Below, piece by piece: positions 37,094 to 46,729 of a stretch of DNA of 64,000 bases. Each line of letters begins with the position of its first letter. Position 1 is the first letter of the stretch. Origin of the DNA: Lysobacter sp. M2-1. GTDB lineage: Bacteria; Pseudomonadota; Gammaproteobacteria; Xanthomonadales; Xanthomonadaceae. The notes under the pieces were generated by a model. That model saw only the letters and a list, made by a program, of their open reading frames with translations, was not told the DNA's origin and ran no database searches. The translations under genes were made by a program, and so were the position numbers. The DNA lies in assembly GCF_022662495.1 (NCBI RefSeq), contig NZ_JAKPBU010000004.1, positions 1 to 64,000 of the forward strand. Reading direction: 5' to 3'.

Positions 37094-40048
37094 ATGAAGG
37101 GGGAGATGCAGGCTGCCGAGGGACAGGCATCGGCAGCAGGTCCGGTGCTTGCGTACCTGCGCCCGCTCGATAGCCTCGCCGGTACGCTCGAAGGCACCCT
37201 GCCAACGGGTTCGCGCCTGGTGGTGCTGTGGGACGACCCATTGCTCGGGCCCGGGCGCTCTTCATTGCGCCGGCTTCCCGTGTCTCTGCTGGAAGCGGGC
37301 ATCCAGGCGCTCGATCAGGGCGCCGGAATCAGTGGCGACGAGACCATGCTCTGCGATGCGTGGAGCGAAGACGGTGCCCGTATCGCGATCGCAGTGTTGC
37401 TGCGCCAGCCCTTTGCCGGCGCGTCGCGCGCTGGCTGGCTCGCGCTGGCCCGGCGCATGGTGGCCACGACCCTGGCGCAGGCGCGCGCGCAAGCCCGGAT
37501 CGAATCGCTGCAGAAGGCGCAGCGCCTGCAGCACGCGCTGTACGAAATCGCCGACCTGGCCGGATCACGCCTGGAAATGGGCGAAATGCTGTCGCGCATC
37601 CACGCCGTCGTCGGCGAGCTGATGTTGGCGGAAAACTTCTACATCGTCGTGTCCGACGAGGGCCTGCAGTCGATGCGGTTCCTGTATTTCGCCGACAGCG
37701 TCGATACGTTCGTCGCCGAGCCGGAGCGGATCTACAGGTTCGACGAGATGCCCAACAGCCTGACCGTCGCCCTGCTGCGGCACGGTCATGCGGTGCATGG
37801 GCCATCGTCACAGGTACGCGAACAACTGCAGGTAACGCGCGACCCCGCCCATGGCCCCGACAGCGCCGATTGGCTGGGCGTGCTGATGCAGCGCGAGGGC
37901 GCCATCTGCGGCGCCATCGTGGTGCAGAGCTACGAACGGCCCGACTGTTATCGCGAGGAAGAACGCGCGCTGCTGGAATACGTCGCCCAGCACATCCTGA
38001 CCGCCCTCGACCGCAAGCAGACCCAGGTGGAGCTCGAGCGCCGCGTGGTGGAGCGCACCCGCGAGCTGCAGGAGGCCAATTCGGTGCTCCAGGCCGAGAT
38101 CGTGGAACGGCAGCGGGCCGAGGCATTGCAGCGCGCGCTGTTCCGGATCACCGAACGCTCGATGAGCGGCGACAGCATGCAGCAGTTCTACGCCGACGTG
38201 CATGCGATCGTCGGCGAGCTGCTCTACGCACGCAATTTCTACATCGCCATGCTCAGCGAAGACGGCGAACGGATCGAATTCCCCTATTCGGTCGACGAGC
38301 GCGACAAGATCCGCAGCCCACGCCATCGCGCCACCGGGTTGACCGAATACGTGCTCGACCACGGCAAGTCCCTGCGGGTCAACCGAGAGGGCATCGCCCG
38401 GCTTGAGCGCGTGGGCAAGGTGCGCAGCCTGGGTTCCCAGGCGCACTACTGGCTCGGGGTTCCCCTGGTGCACGGGGCTGTCACGGTCGGCGTCATCGCC
38501 GTGCAGAGCTACACGCCCGAGATCGATTTCGACCAGGCCGACGAGGACCTGTTGACCTATGTCGCCCTGCATATTTCCGGCGGACTGGAGCGCAGGCGCG
38601 CGCAGGAATCGCTCAAGGCCGCGCACCTGCAGCTGGAGAGCCGGGTCGAGTCGCGCACCCGGGAACTGGCAGCGACCAACCGCGAGCTGCGCGCCCAGAT
38701 CGCCGAGCGCGAGCGGGTCGAACGCCAGCTCAGCCATCAGGCACGGCACGACGACCTGACCGGCCTGCCCAACCGTGCGCACCTGCTCGATCGCATGGAT
38801 GCCGCGATTGCGCGCATCCCCCAGGCCGGCAGCCTGGCAGTGCTGTTCATGGACCTCGATCGCTTCAAGCTGGTCAACGACAGCGTCGGCCACGCCTCCG
38901 GCGACCAGATGCTGATCGAGGCGGCCAGCCGTCTGTCCGCGCTGCTCGGCGAAGGCCAGGTGGCCGCACGTCTGGGCGGAGACGAGTTCGCGGTGCTGGT
39001 GGAAGGCGACGCCGACGATGCGGCGCTGGAGGCCTTCGCGGACCGGATCCTGAGCGCGCTGTCGGAACCGATGTGGATCGCCGGGCGCGAACTGTTCCCC
39101 TCGGCCAGCATCGGCATTGCCCGTTGGGATCCGCGCTACCAGCGCGGCGAGGAGCTGCTCCGCGATGCGGACGCCGCCATGTACCGGGCCAAGGCCAACG
39201 GCCGCGACCGCAGCGCACTGTTCGACGAGGCGATGCGCGAGGAGGCCGTCCGCCTGCTCGATCTGGAAAGCGATCTGCGCCGCGCGATCAAGAAGGATGA
39301 TTTCGAGGCGCATTTCCAGCCGATCGTGCGCCTGTCCGACGGCGCGGTGGTCGGGCACGAGGCGCTGCTGCGCTGGAACCACGAGACACGCGGACTGCTG
39401 TCGCCGGCGGCCTTCATCGGCGTGGGCGAGGACAGTGGCCTGATCGAGGAAGTCGACTGGCTGCTGTACCAGCGGGTGATGCAATGGTTGCGCGTGCACC
39501 CGTCTGGCTACGTCTCGATCAACGTGTCACCCCTGCATCTGCGCTCGGACGATTTCGCGCGGCGCCTGCTCGAAATGGCGGATGACGCAGGCGCCGATCC
39601 GCGGCGCCTGCGGATCGAGATCACCGAGGTCGCGCTGCTCGACGACTCCCCGCGCGCGCTGCGCATGCTCAACTATCTGCGCAGCCGCGGCGTCGGCGCC
39701 CTGCTGGACGATTTCGGGACCGGTTTCTCGGCCTTGTCGTATCTGCACCGGTTTCCGATCCAGGCGATCAAGATCGATCGCAGCTTCATCGCCGGACTCA
39801 CCGGCGCAAGCCGGACCGAAAGCCTTGCGCTGGTGCGCGCGATCCTGGCGCTGGCCGGTACCCTGGGCATCGAGAGCATCGGCGAGGGCGTGGAAACCAC
39901 GACCCAGGCCGACCTGCTGCTCGGCCTGGGCTGTCAGTACGGACAGGGCTACCTGTTCGGCAAGCCCGAACCCGTGGCCAGGCCCGCCGCAGGTTCCGCT
40001 GGCGAGACCGTGGTGCCGTTCCCGCAGTCGGTGAACAGGTCGGCCTGA
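37094..40048 (+). CDS. GAF-GAF-GGDEF-EAL cyclic-di-GMP protein
   Basis: A 984-residue cytoplasmic protein. An N-terminal region (1-130) without a clear domain is followed by two similar GAF-like sensors (about 145-305 and 345-500), each followed by a coiled-coil of the ELERRVVERTRELQE type, then GGDEF (intact GGDEF at 628-632) and EAL (EALLRW from 756, with DDFGTGFSALSYL and KIDRSFI). Both catalytic signatures are intact, so it could make and/or degrade c-di-GMP. The position of the inhibitory RxxD site reads GEGQ, so product inhibition is unlikely. It is divergent from the ECF sigma gene and converges on the VWA gene. Confidence 0.92.
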   Translation: MKGEMQAAEGQASAAGPVLAYLRPLDSLAGTLEGTLPTGSRLVVLWDDPLLGPGRSSLRRLPVSLLEAGIQALDQGAGISGDETMLCDAWSEDGARIAIAVLLRQPFAGASRAGWLALARRMVATTLAQARAQARIESLQKAQRLQHALYEIADLAGSRLEMGEMLSRIHAVVGELMLAENFYIVVSDEGLQSMRFLYFADSVDTFVAEPERIYRFDEMPNSLTVALLRHGHAVHGPSSQVREQLQVTRDPAHGPDSADWLGVLMQREGAICGAIVVQSYERPDCYREEERALLEYVAQHILTALDRKQTQVELERRVVERTRELQEANSVLQAEIVERQRAEALQRALFRITERSMSGDSMQQFYADVHAIVGELLYARNFYIAMLSEDGERIEFPYSVDERDKIRSPRHRATGLTEYVLDHGKSLRVNREGIARLERVGKVRSLGSQAHYWLGVPLVHGAVTVGVIAVQSYTPEIDFDQADEDLLTYVALHISGGLERRRAQESLKAAHLQLESRVESRTRELAATNRELRAQIAERERVERQLSHQARHDDLTGLPNRAHLLDRMDAAIARIPQAGSLAVLFMDLDRFKLVNDSVGHASGDQMLIEAASRLSALLGEGQVAARLGGDEFAVLVEGDADDAALEAFADRILSALSEPMWIAGRELFPSASIGIARWDPRYQRGEELLRDADAAMYRAKANGRDRSALFDEAMREEAVRLLDLESDLRRAIKKDDFEAHFQPIVRLSDGAVVGHEALLRWNHETRGLLSPAAFIGVGEDSGLIEEVDWLLYQRVMQWLRVHPSGYVSINVSPLHLRSDDFARRLLEMADDAGADPRRLRIEITEVALLDDSPRALRMLNYLRSRGVGALLDDFGTGFSALSYLHRFPIQAIKIDRSFIAGLTGASRTESLALVRAILALAGTLGIESIGEGVETTTQADLLLGLGCQYGQGYLFGKPEPVARPAAGSAGETVVPFPQSVNRSA

Positions 40049-40067
40049 CGCGTTCGGCCACGTCTGC

Positions 40068-41783
40068 TCAATCGGCGATCCCGATGCGGTGGGTTTCGTC
40101 GCCACCGACCGTATTGCGGGCAGCATCGATCAGTTGCAGGAATTCGGCGCGCTGGCTCCAGCGGTCGCTGCCCTGCGCAGCGCGGGCCGCCCGGGCGATG
40201 TCGTCCCACCCCCAGCCTTCGATCTGCGTGCCGCCTCGCAGTGCATCGGCGTAGGCGGCGACCGCCGCGGCAAAACGCATTGATTCGCCGGGCTGGGCTT
40301 TGGCATCGCGGCGCAGGATCGGAGTCTCGATCAACCGGCTCGCCGTCGCCTGCGGCAGCTTGTAGCGCAGGCGCAGATGGGCGACTTCTCCGGACGTGGA
40401 CACCGGTCGCGCCTGTACGTCGGCATAGCGCAGTGCAGGCAGACGCTGGGTCCCCGCGCCGACCGGGGTGAGCTCATACAGGGCGGTGACCTCGTGTCCG
40501 GCGCCGATGTCGCCGGCATCGACCTTGTCGTTGGCGAAGTCTTCGCGCCTGAGCACGCGGTTTTCGTAGCCGATCAGGCGGTATTCGGCCACTTCCGCCG
40601 GATTGAACTCGACCTGGATCTTCACGTCGCGGGCGATGGTCAGCAGGGTCGACTGCATTTCCTCCACCAGCACCTTGCGTGCCTCCTGCAGGGTATCGAT
40701 GTAGGCGTGGTTGCCATCGCCAACGTCGGCCAGCTGCTCGGCCATGGCGTCGTTGTAGTTGCCGTCACCGAAGCCGAGCGTGGTCAGGGCGATCCCGGAC
40801 TTGCGCTGGTCGCCGACCAGGGTCTCCAGTGCGCCCTGGTCGATGGTGCCGACGTTGAAGTCGCCATCGGTCGCCAGGATCACGCGGTTCACGCCGTTGC
40901 CGGCGTATGCCTGCCTGGCCATCGCATATGCCAGGCGGATGCCCTCGCCGCCATTGGTGCTGCCGCCTGCCTGCAACTGTTCGAGCGCCGCCAGGATTTC
41001 GCCATGACGGTCGCCCGGCGTGGGCGGCAGCACCAGTCCGGCGGACCCGGCATAGACCACGATCGACACGCGGTCCTGCGCGCGCAGCTGCGGCACCAGC
41101 TGGGCGAAGGCCTGCTTGAGCAGCGGCAGCTTGTTGGGCTGGTCCATCGAACCCGACGTGTCGATCAGGAACACCAGGTTCGCCGGCGGCAGGGTCGCCT
41201 TGGGGACGTCATAGCCCTTGATGCCGATCATCAGCAGCTGACGCTGAGCATTCCATGGCGCCGGCGCGAGTTCGGTGGTCACGCGGAACGGCTTTTCGCG
41301 CGAGTCCGGCGCGGGATGCCCGTAATCGAAGTAATTGATGAACTCCTCGGCGCGGACCGCGTCGGCGGGCGGACGGACGCCGTCGCGCAGCATGCGCCGC
41401 ACGTTGGCATAGCTGCCGGTGTCGACATCGACGGAGAAAGTGGACACCGGCTGTTCGCTGGTGCGTTGCACCGGATTATCCTCGCGCGCCGCGTACTTCT
41501 CGGTGTTGTCGGGTTGCCAATAGCCGCCCGGCGCGATCACCGGCGCTGCGGCCGCAACCGACGCCGGAGCCATCTGACGCATCGCCTTGGCCGCAACATA
41601 GGTGCCGGTGACCGCGACCTGATCGAGGCTGACGGCTTCGTTCTCCGCTGTGGCCCGCGGCGGCGGGGCAGGTGCGATCAGGCCAGTGCCGTCGGCTTCA
41701 TTTCTTTCTGCGGTGGTGGACGTGGTGCTGCAGGCCGTGGCCAGCGTGCACAGCAAGGCGATGGTCAGTGCATGGCGTTGCAT
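40068..41783 (-). CDS. VWA-domain lipoprotein (YfbK-like) with TonB-box-like motif
   Basis: A 571-residue lipoprotein: signal with lipobox LATAC (Cys18), a disordered segment, then residues 53-61 LDQVAVTGT, a TonB-box-like motif. The YfbK-type N-terminal domain (NPVQRTSEQPVSTFSVDVDTGSYANVRRML) and a VWA domain with MIDAS LIDTSGSMD and ATDGDFNVG follow; the C-terminal part is the DUF3520-like region. VWA proteins bind partners through a metal site. Function in the envelope is unknown. GGAGAG precedes the ATG. It converges with the GGDEF-EAL gene (19-bp gap). Confidence 0.85.
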   Translation of the reverse strand: MQRHALTIALLCTLATACSTTSTTAERNEADGTGLIAPAPPPRATAENEAVSLDQVAVTGTYVAAKAMRQMAPASVAAAAPVIAPGGYWQPDNTEKYAAREDNPVQRTSEQPVSTFSVDVDTGSYANVRRMLRDGVRPPADAVRAEEFINYFDYGHPAPDSREKPFRVTTELAPAPWNAQRQLLMIGIKGYDVPKATLPPANLVFLIDTSGSMDQPNKLPLLKQAFAQLVPQLRAQDRVSIVVYAGSAGLVLPPTPGDRHGEILAALEQLQAGGSTNGGEGIRLAYAMARQAYAGNGVNRVILATDGDFNVGTIDQGALETLVGDQRKSGIALTTLGFGDGNYNDAMAEQLADVGDGNHAYIDTLQEARKVLVEEMQSTLLTIARDVKIQVEFNPAEVAEYRLIGYENRVLRREDFANDKVDAGDIGAGHEVTALYELTPVGAGTQRLPALRYADVQARPVSTSGEVAHLRLRYKLPQATASRLIETPILRRDAKAQPGESMRFAAAVAAYADALRGGTQIEGWGWDDIARAARAAQGSDRWSQRAEFLQLIDAARNTVGGDETHRIGIAD

Positions 41784-42106
41784 GGGCGCTCTCCGGGGAT
41801 GGACGGAGGGGCAAACGCGGCAGCGACGGGATCGGGGTTGACGGATGTGGGCCCGGGTCCGGCGTCATGCGAAGGGCGAATACATGGCGAGCAAGATCGA
41901 GCCGACGTCTCGCGCGGACGCGCGTCCTTTTTCGTCGTGACCCATCCGTACTACGCGATGAGACTGACCTGCGCGTCTTTTCCGGCAAACAGGTTCGTTT
42001 GAAACCGCTTCATGGCGATGCTCACGGCATTCCGGTGACGGATGTCACAAGACGTTCTGTGTATGGGCAGATTAGTGCGCGATGGTGCAGTGCGACTTGA
42101 TCGCAT

Positions 42107-42122
42107 TTATATGATAAGTAGC
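42107..42122. promoter_or_regulatory. TTATATGAYAAG site, copy 1
   Basis: TTATATGATAAGTAGC; matches copy 2 at 42599 over TTATATGA(T/C)AAG and a related site upstream of the second TonB receptor. Possible operator or promoter element for the FadR-type regulator encoded nearby. Inference. Confidence 0.4.
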
Positions 42123-42598
42123 ATCGTCATTGGGGGCGCCGGACCACAGTACAGCTGATGCATTCGCGATTAGCGTGCGTCAGCCGGCTTATTCGGACAG
42201 CCGTACTTCATGAGTGGATTTGTTGCGGTCCGGAGCGCGCTCGTCGACTTCGCGGCGGCCCTCGGAGCTGTATCGAGTCAGGCGTTGAGACCGCATTTCT
42301 GGGATTTCGCAAGCAGGCGCGTGTGCAGCCTGATCGGGATCCACGCCAACGGCAGCGATGACGCATGGGTGTTTCGTGCATCTCGCTCCTCGCCGATCCA
42401 CGCAGCCAGTTTCGATTCGTCCTGTTGCGCCCTGAGCGTGGCTATGGGCATCGAGTGGCGGTTCGCGGCGCGCCATTCCCGGGGAATACGTAGCGGCGAC
42501 CGCAGCGCAGCCATGCGCAGGAACCGGACCACAGAACAAAGTCACCCACCGGCCCACTGTCCGCGGACGGCGACGAACGTCGCCTGCGATACGACCGC

Positions 42599-42614
42599 TT
42601 ATATGACAAGCCAG
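42599..42614. promoter_or_regulatory. TTATATGAYAAG site, copy 2
   Basis: TTATATGACAAGCCAG lies ~75 bp before the first TonB receptor's start. Confidence 0.4.
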
Positions 42615-42688
42615 TGAATTCCGCCGCGTCTCAGACGAGCAGGGAAGCCGCTAAAGAAATGTCCATGCCAACCCCGGAGAGAAAACAG

Positions 42689-45604
42689 ATGAAATCCGCC
42701 GTCTTATGGTCTGCTGTGCGCGTCGCGCTGGTTGGGTTGGGATGCGCGACTGCGTGTCCGTTCGCGTTCGCGCAAGCTGCCGCTACGGCATCCGGCCAGG
42801 AACCGGCCGCTGCTCCGGACGATGCGTCGCAGACATCTCCCAAGCCGGAGGGTGCCACCGCGGAGGCGGGTCAACCGCAGTTCGACGACGTGCAGGACAT
42901 GAGCGAGGTCGTCGTGACCGGGCAGCGCGCCTCGCTGCGCCGCGCGCAAGCGATCAAGCAGAACGCCGCCGGCGTGGTCGACGCGATCTCCGCCGAAGAG
43001 GCCGGCAAGTTCCCAGACCAAAACGTCGCCGACTCGCTGCAACGGGTGCCCGGTGTCTCGGTCAACCGTACCGGCAGCGGCGAGTCCAGCCAGGTCACGG
43101 TGCGCGGCCTGGGGCCGCAGTTCGTCAACGTGCTGGTCAACGGCCGTTCGATCGTGTCGGATGCGGAGAACCGCGGCTTCAACTTCGACACCCTGCCTTC
43201 GGAACTGATCAGCACCGCCGAGGTGTACAAGACCAGCGCCGCCGACATCGTCGATGGCGGCATCGGCGGCACCATCAACATCCGCACCGCGCGGCCGCTG
43301 GACAACGAGGGCTTTCATTTCGCCGGATCCCTGAGTGCGCTCAACGACAGCATGGAAGGCGGCCTGGACGACAAGTCCACTCCCAAGGGTTCGTTCTTCC
43401 TCAGCCACGCCAACGCCGATCAGACCTTCGGCTGGCTGCTGTCGGGCATGTACTACGAGCGCAAGCACCGCAGCTACCAGGTCAATCAGCAAGGCTGGTA
43501 CGTCTCCGATCTGACGGACCCTGCGGTGCTTGCGAGTCTGCCTCCAGCCTTCCACAGGCTGCGCGAGCAAGGTGTGGAGGAGGTGGCGACGCCGGAAACC
43601 ACGATCGGCAACTACACCACCATCGATTCGGTGCGCAAGGGCCTGAGCGCGGCGATCGACTGGAATCCGAGCGATTCGCTGAAGCTGAAGTTCGATGCCA
43701 TGTACTCGAACTACGAGTCCGACCAGTTGCAGCACGGCCTGGGGTTTTACGGCAATACCAACGACATCACCGATATCGAAGTGGATGACAACGGCACCGC
43801 CACCGAATACACCCGCGGCGATACCGGCATACTCGCGACCGATTACATCGTGTCCACGCTTCCGCGCGATGCGAAAGTATTCCAGACTGGAATGAACCTG
43901 GCCTGGCAGATCGACGACACCACCACCCTGGAAGTGGACCTGTCGCGCGCCAAGTCGTGGAACAAGTACGACAGCGGCGACTCCTACCGCGTGGTGGGCA
44001 CCCGCAACATCGGCTATGTGCCGCACTGGACCAACCCCGGCGGCGGCGGATTCCCCTACTACAACTACGACGCGCTTACGCCCAGCGACGCCATATCCAA
44101 CCTGTACTCGCACTGCTGCGGCATGGGCGGCGATCATCGGACCAACCGGCTCGACGAGGTCAAAGCGAATCTGACCAAGTCCTTCCTGGACGGCCCGTTG
44201 GCGCAGCTGAGCTTCGGTGCGCTGGCGTCCAACCGCTCCACCCGCTTCATCGACATGGGCGTGGATGACGCCATGAGCCTGTGCGCCTTCTACTGCGGCT
44301 ACAACGCCACCACGCCGGCCGATGCCATCGGTGCCTACGTGTTCGATGCGGGCAACTGGTTCGGCGGCCACTCGCAAGGCTTCCCGGCCCAGTGGGTCAG
44401 CTACGACCCGGACATGTACATGGATTACCTGACCACGCCGGAGTCCTACATGCAGTTGCAGGGACTGAAGACCGACGAGGAGATCGCCGCCTTCGTGGCG
44501 GCACTGGAGGCCAACGGTGGCGGCTGGGCGACCCACCCGATCCAGCGGAGCTACTGGCAGGTCAAGGAAAAGACCTCGTCGTTCTACGTCAAGGCCGATT
44601 TCGAAGGCACGATGCGAGATATGCCCTGGCACCTGGACCTGGGCTACCGTTACATCAAGACAGACACCGTGTCCTCCGCTTTCGTAGCGCCGCTGCTGGA
44701 CGTCCGGGTCAATCCCACCGATACCAGCAATGCCATCGGCACCTTTGGCGAGCCCGTCCTCACCCGCGCCGAGGGAAGTTACGACTACTGGTTGCCGTCG
44801 GCCAACTTCAGGCTGAACCTGCGCGACGACCTGGTCTTCCGCCTGAACGCGTCAAGGACGCTGACCCGTCCGGAGCTTTCGCAGCTGCGGGTCTCGGCCG
44901 GCTACAACTTCCGGCCCAACAACCAGACGGTCAGCACCGGCAATACCAATCTCAAGCCCTACCTGTCTGAGAACTTCGACATCGGTCTGGAGTGGTATTT
45001 TGCCGATACCAGCTACGTCGCCGTGGGCGCATTCTTCAAGAACATCAGCAATTTCACCACTACGGTCGACACTCAGGTCGAGATCCTGGGCTTCCCCTTC
45101 ACCCAGACCTTGCCGGTCAACCTCAACGAGGCCAAGGTCGAGGGCCTGGAGTTCACCTACAACCAGCAGTTCACCGGCCTGCCAGCGCCCTTCGACGGGT
45201 TCGGCACGGCTTTCAACTACACCCACGTCAAGAGCGATGCCTCGATCGACGAGGCGATCCTGTCCGGCGCCGGACGCTTCGCCATCCCCGGAATCGGGGA
45301 TTCGGCCAACCTGAGCCTGTTTTACGAAAAGGGACCCTGGCAGGCGCGCCTGGCCTACAACTGGCGCGACGAATGGCTGTCGTGCCTGTCCTGCGGTTCC
45401 GGCTCGCAGCCCGAATACACCAAGGCCTACGGGCAACTGGACATGAGCGCGGCCTACAGTCTCAACGACCACTTCTCGGTGTTTGTGGAAGGCACCAACC
45501 TGACCCGCGAGGAACGCGAGGGCTACATGCTGTACGAGAACCGCCCGACTTTCATCAATTTCGAAGGCAGGACATACACCTTCGGGGTGCGCGCAAAGTG
45601 GTAG
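42689..45604 (+). CDS. TonB-dependent receptor (Xanthomonas/Caulobacter type)
   Basis: A 971-residue outer-membrane receptor. Signal peptide (MKSAVLWSAVRVALVGLGCATACPFAFA-QAAA), TonB box MSEVVVTG (residues 71-78), plug domain (GKFPDQNVADSLQRVPGVSV ... VTVRGLGPQFVNVLVNGR ... GGIGGTINIRTARPLD) and a beta-barrel ending in aromatic YTFGVRAKW. The plug wording is that of the large TonB receptor family of Xanthomonas and Caulobacter, often used for carbohydrates. GGAGA 8 nt before the ATG selects this start; an ATG 30 bp earlier is less well placed. The FadR-type gene next to it suggests substrate-responsive regulation. The substrate is unknown. Confidence 0.92.
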   Translation: MKSAVLWSAVRVALVGLGCATACPFAFAQAAATASGQEPAAAPDDASQTSPKPEGATAEAGQPQFDDVQDMSEVVVTGQRASLRRAQAIKQNAAGVVDAISAEEAGKFPDQNVADSLQRVPGVSVNRTGSGESSQVTVRGLGPQFVNVLVNGRSIVSDAENRGFNFDTLPSELISTAEVYKTSAADIVDGGIGGTINIRTARPLDNEGFHFAGSLSALNDSMEGGLDDKSTPKGSFFLSHANADQTFGWLLSGMYYERKHRSYQVNQQGWYVSDLTDPAVLASLPPAFHRLREQGVEEVATPETTIGNYTTIDSVRKGLSAAIDWNPSDSLKLKFDAMYSNYESDQLQHGLGFYGNTNDITDIEVDDNGTATEYTRGDTGILATDYIVSTLPRDAKVFQTGMNLAWQIDDTTTLEVDLSRAKSWNKYDSGDSYRVVGTRNIGYVPHWTNPGGGGFPYYNYDALTPSDAISNLYSHCCGMGGDHRTNRLDEVKANLTKSFLDGPLAQLSFGALASNRSTRFIDMGVDDAMSLCAFYCGYNATTPADAIGAYVFDAGNWFGGHSQGFPAQWVSYDPDMYMDYLTTPESYMQLQGLKTDEEIAAFVAALEANGGGWATHPIQRSYWQVKEKTSSFYVKADFEGTMRDMPWHLDLGYRYIKTDTVSSAFVAPLLDVRVNPTDTSNAIGTFGEPVLTRAEGSYDYWLPSANFRLNLRDDLVFRLNASRTLTRPELSQLRVSAGYNFRPNNQTVSTGNTNLKPYLSENFDIGLEWYFADTSYVAVGAFFKNISNFTTTVDTQVEILGFPFTQTLPVNLNEAKVEGLEFTYNQQFTGLPAPFDGFGTAFNYTHVKSDASIDEAILSGAGRFAIPGIGDSANLSLFYEKGPWQARLAYNWRDEWLSCLSCGSGSQPEYTKAYGQLDMSAAYSLNDHFSVFVEGTNLTREEREGYMLYENRPTFINFEGRTYTFGVRAKW

Positions 45605-45610
45605 CGACCG

Positions 45611-45634
45611 GTCCCCGGCGCGTGCGCCGGGGAC
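45611..45634. terminator. Perfect 11-bp hairpin after TonB receptor
   Basis: GTCCCCGGCGC-GT-GCGCCGGGGAC directly after the receptor stop; no T-run follows, so it may be a stability hairpin or Rho-type pause rather than an intrinsic terminator. It lies between convergent genes. Confidence 0.5.
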
Positions 45635-45706
45635 ATGCGCCCGGCCGTGACGGGCGGTCGGGCTGCGCACCGCGCCCGATCGCATCCTGATCCTAGGAAT
45701 GGCCGG

Positions 45707-46453
45707 CTAACGCGAACGGGCAGGGCGTTTGCTCTTCCTGTCCTTTCTTTCCGCCGCGGAGATCAGCGCCAGCGCTTCGGTGATGATCTGCGCCATCGCC
45801 GAGCTGGCTTTTTCCGCGTCGCCGGATTTGATGGCGTCGAATACGCGCCGATGCGCGGGGATGCTGGGCGAGCCCTTGATGCGGTTTGTCAGCCGGATCG
45901 AAAACTTGAGCGCGGTATGGATGAATTCGTCGAGCTGGAGGTAGAACGGGTTCTCGGTGGCCTCCAGTATCGCAACGTGGAAGGCGATGTCCGCGGCGAG
46001 GTGGTCGCCATCGCCGCGCCCGGCCGCGACCATGCGCTCGAGCCCGATCTCGATCCCGCGCAGGGTCTGGGGAGTCGCGTATTTCGCCGCGAGCGCAGCG
46101 GCGGCGGTTTCCAACCCCAGCCGCATCTCGGTGAAATGACGCAGAAGTTCGTAAGAGAACTTGCGTTCCAGCATCCAGCGCAGCACATCCGGATCGAGCA
46201 GGCTCCACCGTTCCTGGGGCTGGGTGACGATTCCGCTGCGGGGCCGCGTCGAGATCATGCCCTTGGCGGTGAGCATCTTCACCGCCTCGCGGGTCACGCT
46301 ACGGCTGGTTCTGTGGCGTTTCGAGATCTCCGCTTCGCTGGGGAACTTCTCTCCGTCGAATTCCCCCGAGACGATCGCTTGACCCAACGATTCGAGCAGT
46401 TGGTTGGTCAGTGTCATGCGGCCGGGAAGCCGGGACCTGGTGGTGACTGTCAT
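45707..46453 (-). CDS. FadR/GntR-family regulator (FCD domain)
   Basis: A 248-residue regulator: winged helix (QLLESLGQAIVSGEFDGEKFPSEAEISKRHRTSRSVTREAVKMLTAKGMISTRPRSGIVTQP) and an all-helical FCD ligand domain with metal-type Asp/His residues (DIAFHVAILEATENPFY, AHRRVFDAI). Such regulators usually sense sugar acids or carboxylates. Flanked by TonB receptors, it probably controls their uptake locus. Start chosen at TVTTRSRLPGRMT; the longer frame has no homology. Confidence 0.9.
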   Translation of the reverse strand: MTVTTRSRLPGRMTLTNQLLESLGQAIVSGEFDGEKFPSEAEISKRHRTSRSVTREAVKMLTAKGMISTRPRSGIVTQPQERWSLLDPDVLRWMLERKFSYELLRHFTEMRLGLETAAAALAAKYATPQTLRGIEIGLERMVAAGRGDGDHLAADIAFHVAILEATENPFYLQLDEFIHTALKFSIRLTNRIKGSPSIPAHRRVFDAIKSGDAEKASSAMAQIITEALALISAAERKDRKSKRPARSR

Positions 46454-46729
46454 CCAAGCAACCTCGTTGCCGTAGCATCCGGCCGCAGTTGCCCGGATGA
46501 TGCCATGGCGCGGCACGGGCTTCAGCGACGGCCGGACGAGCACCGTGAAGGGCGTGCTTCCGCCGGGTTTCCCGGCGTTGGCCGGCGGCGAGATGGGTTG
46601 CCAGTGGTGGCAGGGATGATGCAGCAGGCTGCGGCCGCGAGCGGAGCTGCCTTCGGAGTTGTCCGGTCAGGCAACGCGTGCCGCGGCAATGGGGTTAAAG
46701 TCGCCTGCGGCGCAGCCGGAGGACAGGGC

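Larger units (their letters stand above)
41784..42688. other. Long gene-free region upstream of TonB receptor
   Basis: About 900 bp without a credible gene. Two short open frames (42210-42617 plus, 42189-42557 minus) show no recognisable protein and overlap each other. It is less GC-rich than its surroundings near 42060-42130 and carries two copies of a TTATATGA(T/C)AAG sequence, so it is probably the control region of the receptor gene. Confidence 0.7.

Noticed and set aside
42210-42617. 135-residue plus-strand frame upstream of the TonB receptor
   Set aside because: No recognisable domain, overlaps an opposite-strand frame of similar length, no ribosome-binding site, composition like non-coding DNA.
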